This document shows, one piece after another, positions 14,901 through 15,218 of a stretch of DNA of 15,218 nucleotides. The DNA is from Thermoanaerobaculia bacterium (GTDB taxonomy: Bacteria > Acidobacteriota > Thermoanaerobaculia > Gp7-AA8). Within the stretch, counting starts at the first letter, position 1. Every line of letters starts with the position of its first letter. A model generated the notes under the pieces. It saw only the letters and a list, made by a program, of their open reading frames with translations. It was not told the DNA's origin and did no database searches. The translations under genes and the position numbers were made by a program. Location: assembly GCA_023700825.1 (NCBI GenBank), contig JAMPYE010000040.1, forward strand, positions 1 through 15,218, written 5' to 3'.

Positions 14901-15218
14901 TGGCGGATGCGGCGGGAGAGCGTCTCGCCGCGCAGCAGCTCCATCGTCACGTAGGTGAGCGATCCGCCCTCGCCGGTCTGGGTGCCGAGATCGAAGACGC
15001 GACAGACGTTAGGGTGGGTGATTCTGCGCGCGATCTGAACCTCGCGGCGGAAGCGCGCGAGCGCGGCGGGATCTTCGTCGAGCGCGGCACGCGTGGTCTT
15101 GAGCGCCACGTGTTCGTGGAGCTCGAGGTCGAACGCCTCGTGGACCTGTCCCATCCCTCCTTCGCCGATGAGACGCTCGATCCTGTAACGGCCGCTCACG
15201 ATCGATCCGGGAGCGAGC
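11951..15218 (-). CDS. Hanks-type Ser/Thr protein kinase fused to TM, TolB-like and TPR domains (start probably outside window)
   Basis: At least 1082 residues, counted from the GTG at 15199. The cytoplasmic kinase domain (about 5-270) is complete: glycine loop GEGGMG (12-17), K34 in VALK, E53 in the C-helix, HRDFKSAN (130-137, catalytic D132), DFG (154-156) and APE (182-184). A single membrane helix spans about 293-312. A TolB N-terminal/FlgO-like domain follows (about 334-470, IAVLGF then YVVTGSYV), then TPR-type helical repeats from about 492 to the end, clearest at 690-945 with a roughly 40-residue period. The last two parts would be extracytoplasmic. This architecture is typical of acidobacterial receptor-type kinases; it likely senses an outside signal through protein contacts and phosphorylates unknown targets. 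The frame stays open upstream of the GTG to the edge (L-A-P-G-S-I), a sequence usual before such kinase domains, and no good ribosome binding site precedes the GTG, so the real start is likely beyond 15218. It converges on the M16 gene. Confidence 0.92.
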   Translation of the reverse strand, partial: LAPGSIVSGRYRIERLIGEGGMGQVHEAFDLELHEHVALKTTRAALDEDPAALARFRREVQIARRITHPNVCRVFDLGTQTGEGGSLTYVTMELLRGETLSRRIRQKGPFTPREALPIVAQICDGLDAAHATGIVHRDFKSANVMLVADSAGGVRAVVADFGLARAAGGEAARLTHPDQVLGTPAYMAPEQVEGGEITSLVDVYALGCVMYEMLSARLPFEGDTPIAVALARLRQSPRPLSGSVENCDPRWEAVIDRCLTRRPQDRVQSAREVRRLLESPDASLPSLPSPEPTRSRRFAPVAALLAVLLVLAVVVLVRQSRPVPDPVAGPSSAAISPRVRTTIAVLGFRDLSGSGGSRWLSTALAEMFTTELAAGESLRTLSGEDVNRMKTDLALGDVESHGRESLARIRAHADADYVVTGSYVVLSADAPQIRIDLRLQRTSDGETIASISDSAKESELFDMVSRNGSRLRASLGAPAPSPDSEAAARSSLPASAAASRDYAAGLDKLRARDAIGARELFERTVAADPAFPLGHAALADAWRLLGYEKKQIAEARLAFDLSAGLPRKERLEIEAGYRIATGDWARAEEICRSLATFFPDEIEHGLRLAEVQLRGGRAPAALSTIAELRKIRAPLGSDPRIDLAEAMVKDGLGDFAGQQKSAAAAAAKAKERGARLLYAEARLVEGGALTNVARAEEAFAAFDEAEAVFREVGDRASLAKVWRRRASTMRNAGDVVGSIRLSEKALQLYEEIGNRSGAAITLTNIGGLKSNLGQNDEAIELVGRSLVIFREIDDRPNETWALGILGNAHQLRGDFQQAERAYVEALARAREIGDKSQVGALSANLGELYRHVGRLREALTNFDAALAIFADDPSNRAYVLASIGSVRLALGELPEARRKATAALELRKKVKEEFTIPDSMLLLASVAFEERKLDETRTLARSALAIFEAQHRADETVAARLLLARIALAGAKPADAEKEVETAARIAATSESADVKSRIAIERGRVAVARGTSTPSLVRELRAVSQQLQARGNFALSLDASLVTAELELLSGDRASARRRIEKLRSDASAAGFGLVIKEAKRINSAFG

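Noticed and set aside
1..15218. CRISPR array, tRNA, rRNA or insertion sequence
   Set aside because: No regularly spaced direct repeats, no tRNA-like folds and no transposase or integrase motifs were seen on either strand by eye; a short ncRNA cannot be excluded without a covariance search.

Overview
This is a GC-rich (about two-thirds G+C by eye), gene-dense chromosomal segment. It holds eight protein-coding genes and almost no non-coding space. No tRNA, rRNA, CRISPR array, transposase or phage gene was seen. The mix fits an Acidobacteriota-type soil or sediment bacterium: a Hanks-type kinase fused through one membrane helix to a TolB-like domain and TPRs, large secreted M13 and M16 peptidases, a Tat-exported molybdenum hydroxylase, and a small intergenic repeat of a style I associate with such genomes. 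That assignment is inference, not proof.

Left part, minus strand, read from high to low coordinates: a secreted TIM-barrel glycosidase-like protein (5806-3632); a [2Fe-2S] small subunit (3593-3117); a molybdopterin-binding large subunit with a twin-arginine signal, overlapping the previous gene by ATGA (3120-994); a membrane-anchored ankyrin-repeat protein (904-416); and the N-terminal part of a rubrerythrin/ferritin-like protein that leaves the window (236-1). The first three are probably one transcript. The two Mo-hydroxylase subunits form an isoquinoline 1-oxidoreductase-like (IorA/IorB) enzyme with no FAD subunit. The ankyrin gene may be read from the same transcript or be partly separated by a long hairpin. 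The ferritin-like gene follows a 179-nt gap that contains a perfect 18-bp palindrome just ahead of its start.

Middle part, plus strand: a 201-bp divergent intergenic region drives an M13 (neprilysin/PepO-type) zinc endopeptidase (6008-8083). This ends at a clear intrinsic terminator and is followed by a 119-bp element with imperfect terminal inverted repeats and four predicted hairpins. A signal-peptide-bearing M16C (PreP-like) zinc peptidase follows (8319-11873). The two peptidases are plausible partners in extracytoplasmic protein and peptide degradation, but the terminator makes them separate transcription units.

Right part, minus strand: a kinase/TolB-like/TPR receptor-type protein (11951 to the right edge), convergent with the M16 gene. 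Its reading frame is open to the edge, so the true start is probably outside the window.

Most of the window is conventional in gene content. The parts most worth a second look are the 119-bp repeat, an over-represented heptamer GTTAGGC that holds five of the six TTA leucine codons I could find, the 18-bp palindrome, and the odd coupling of a GH18-like protein with a Mo hydroxylase.
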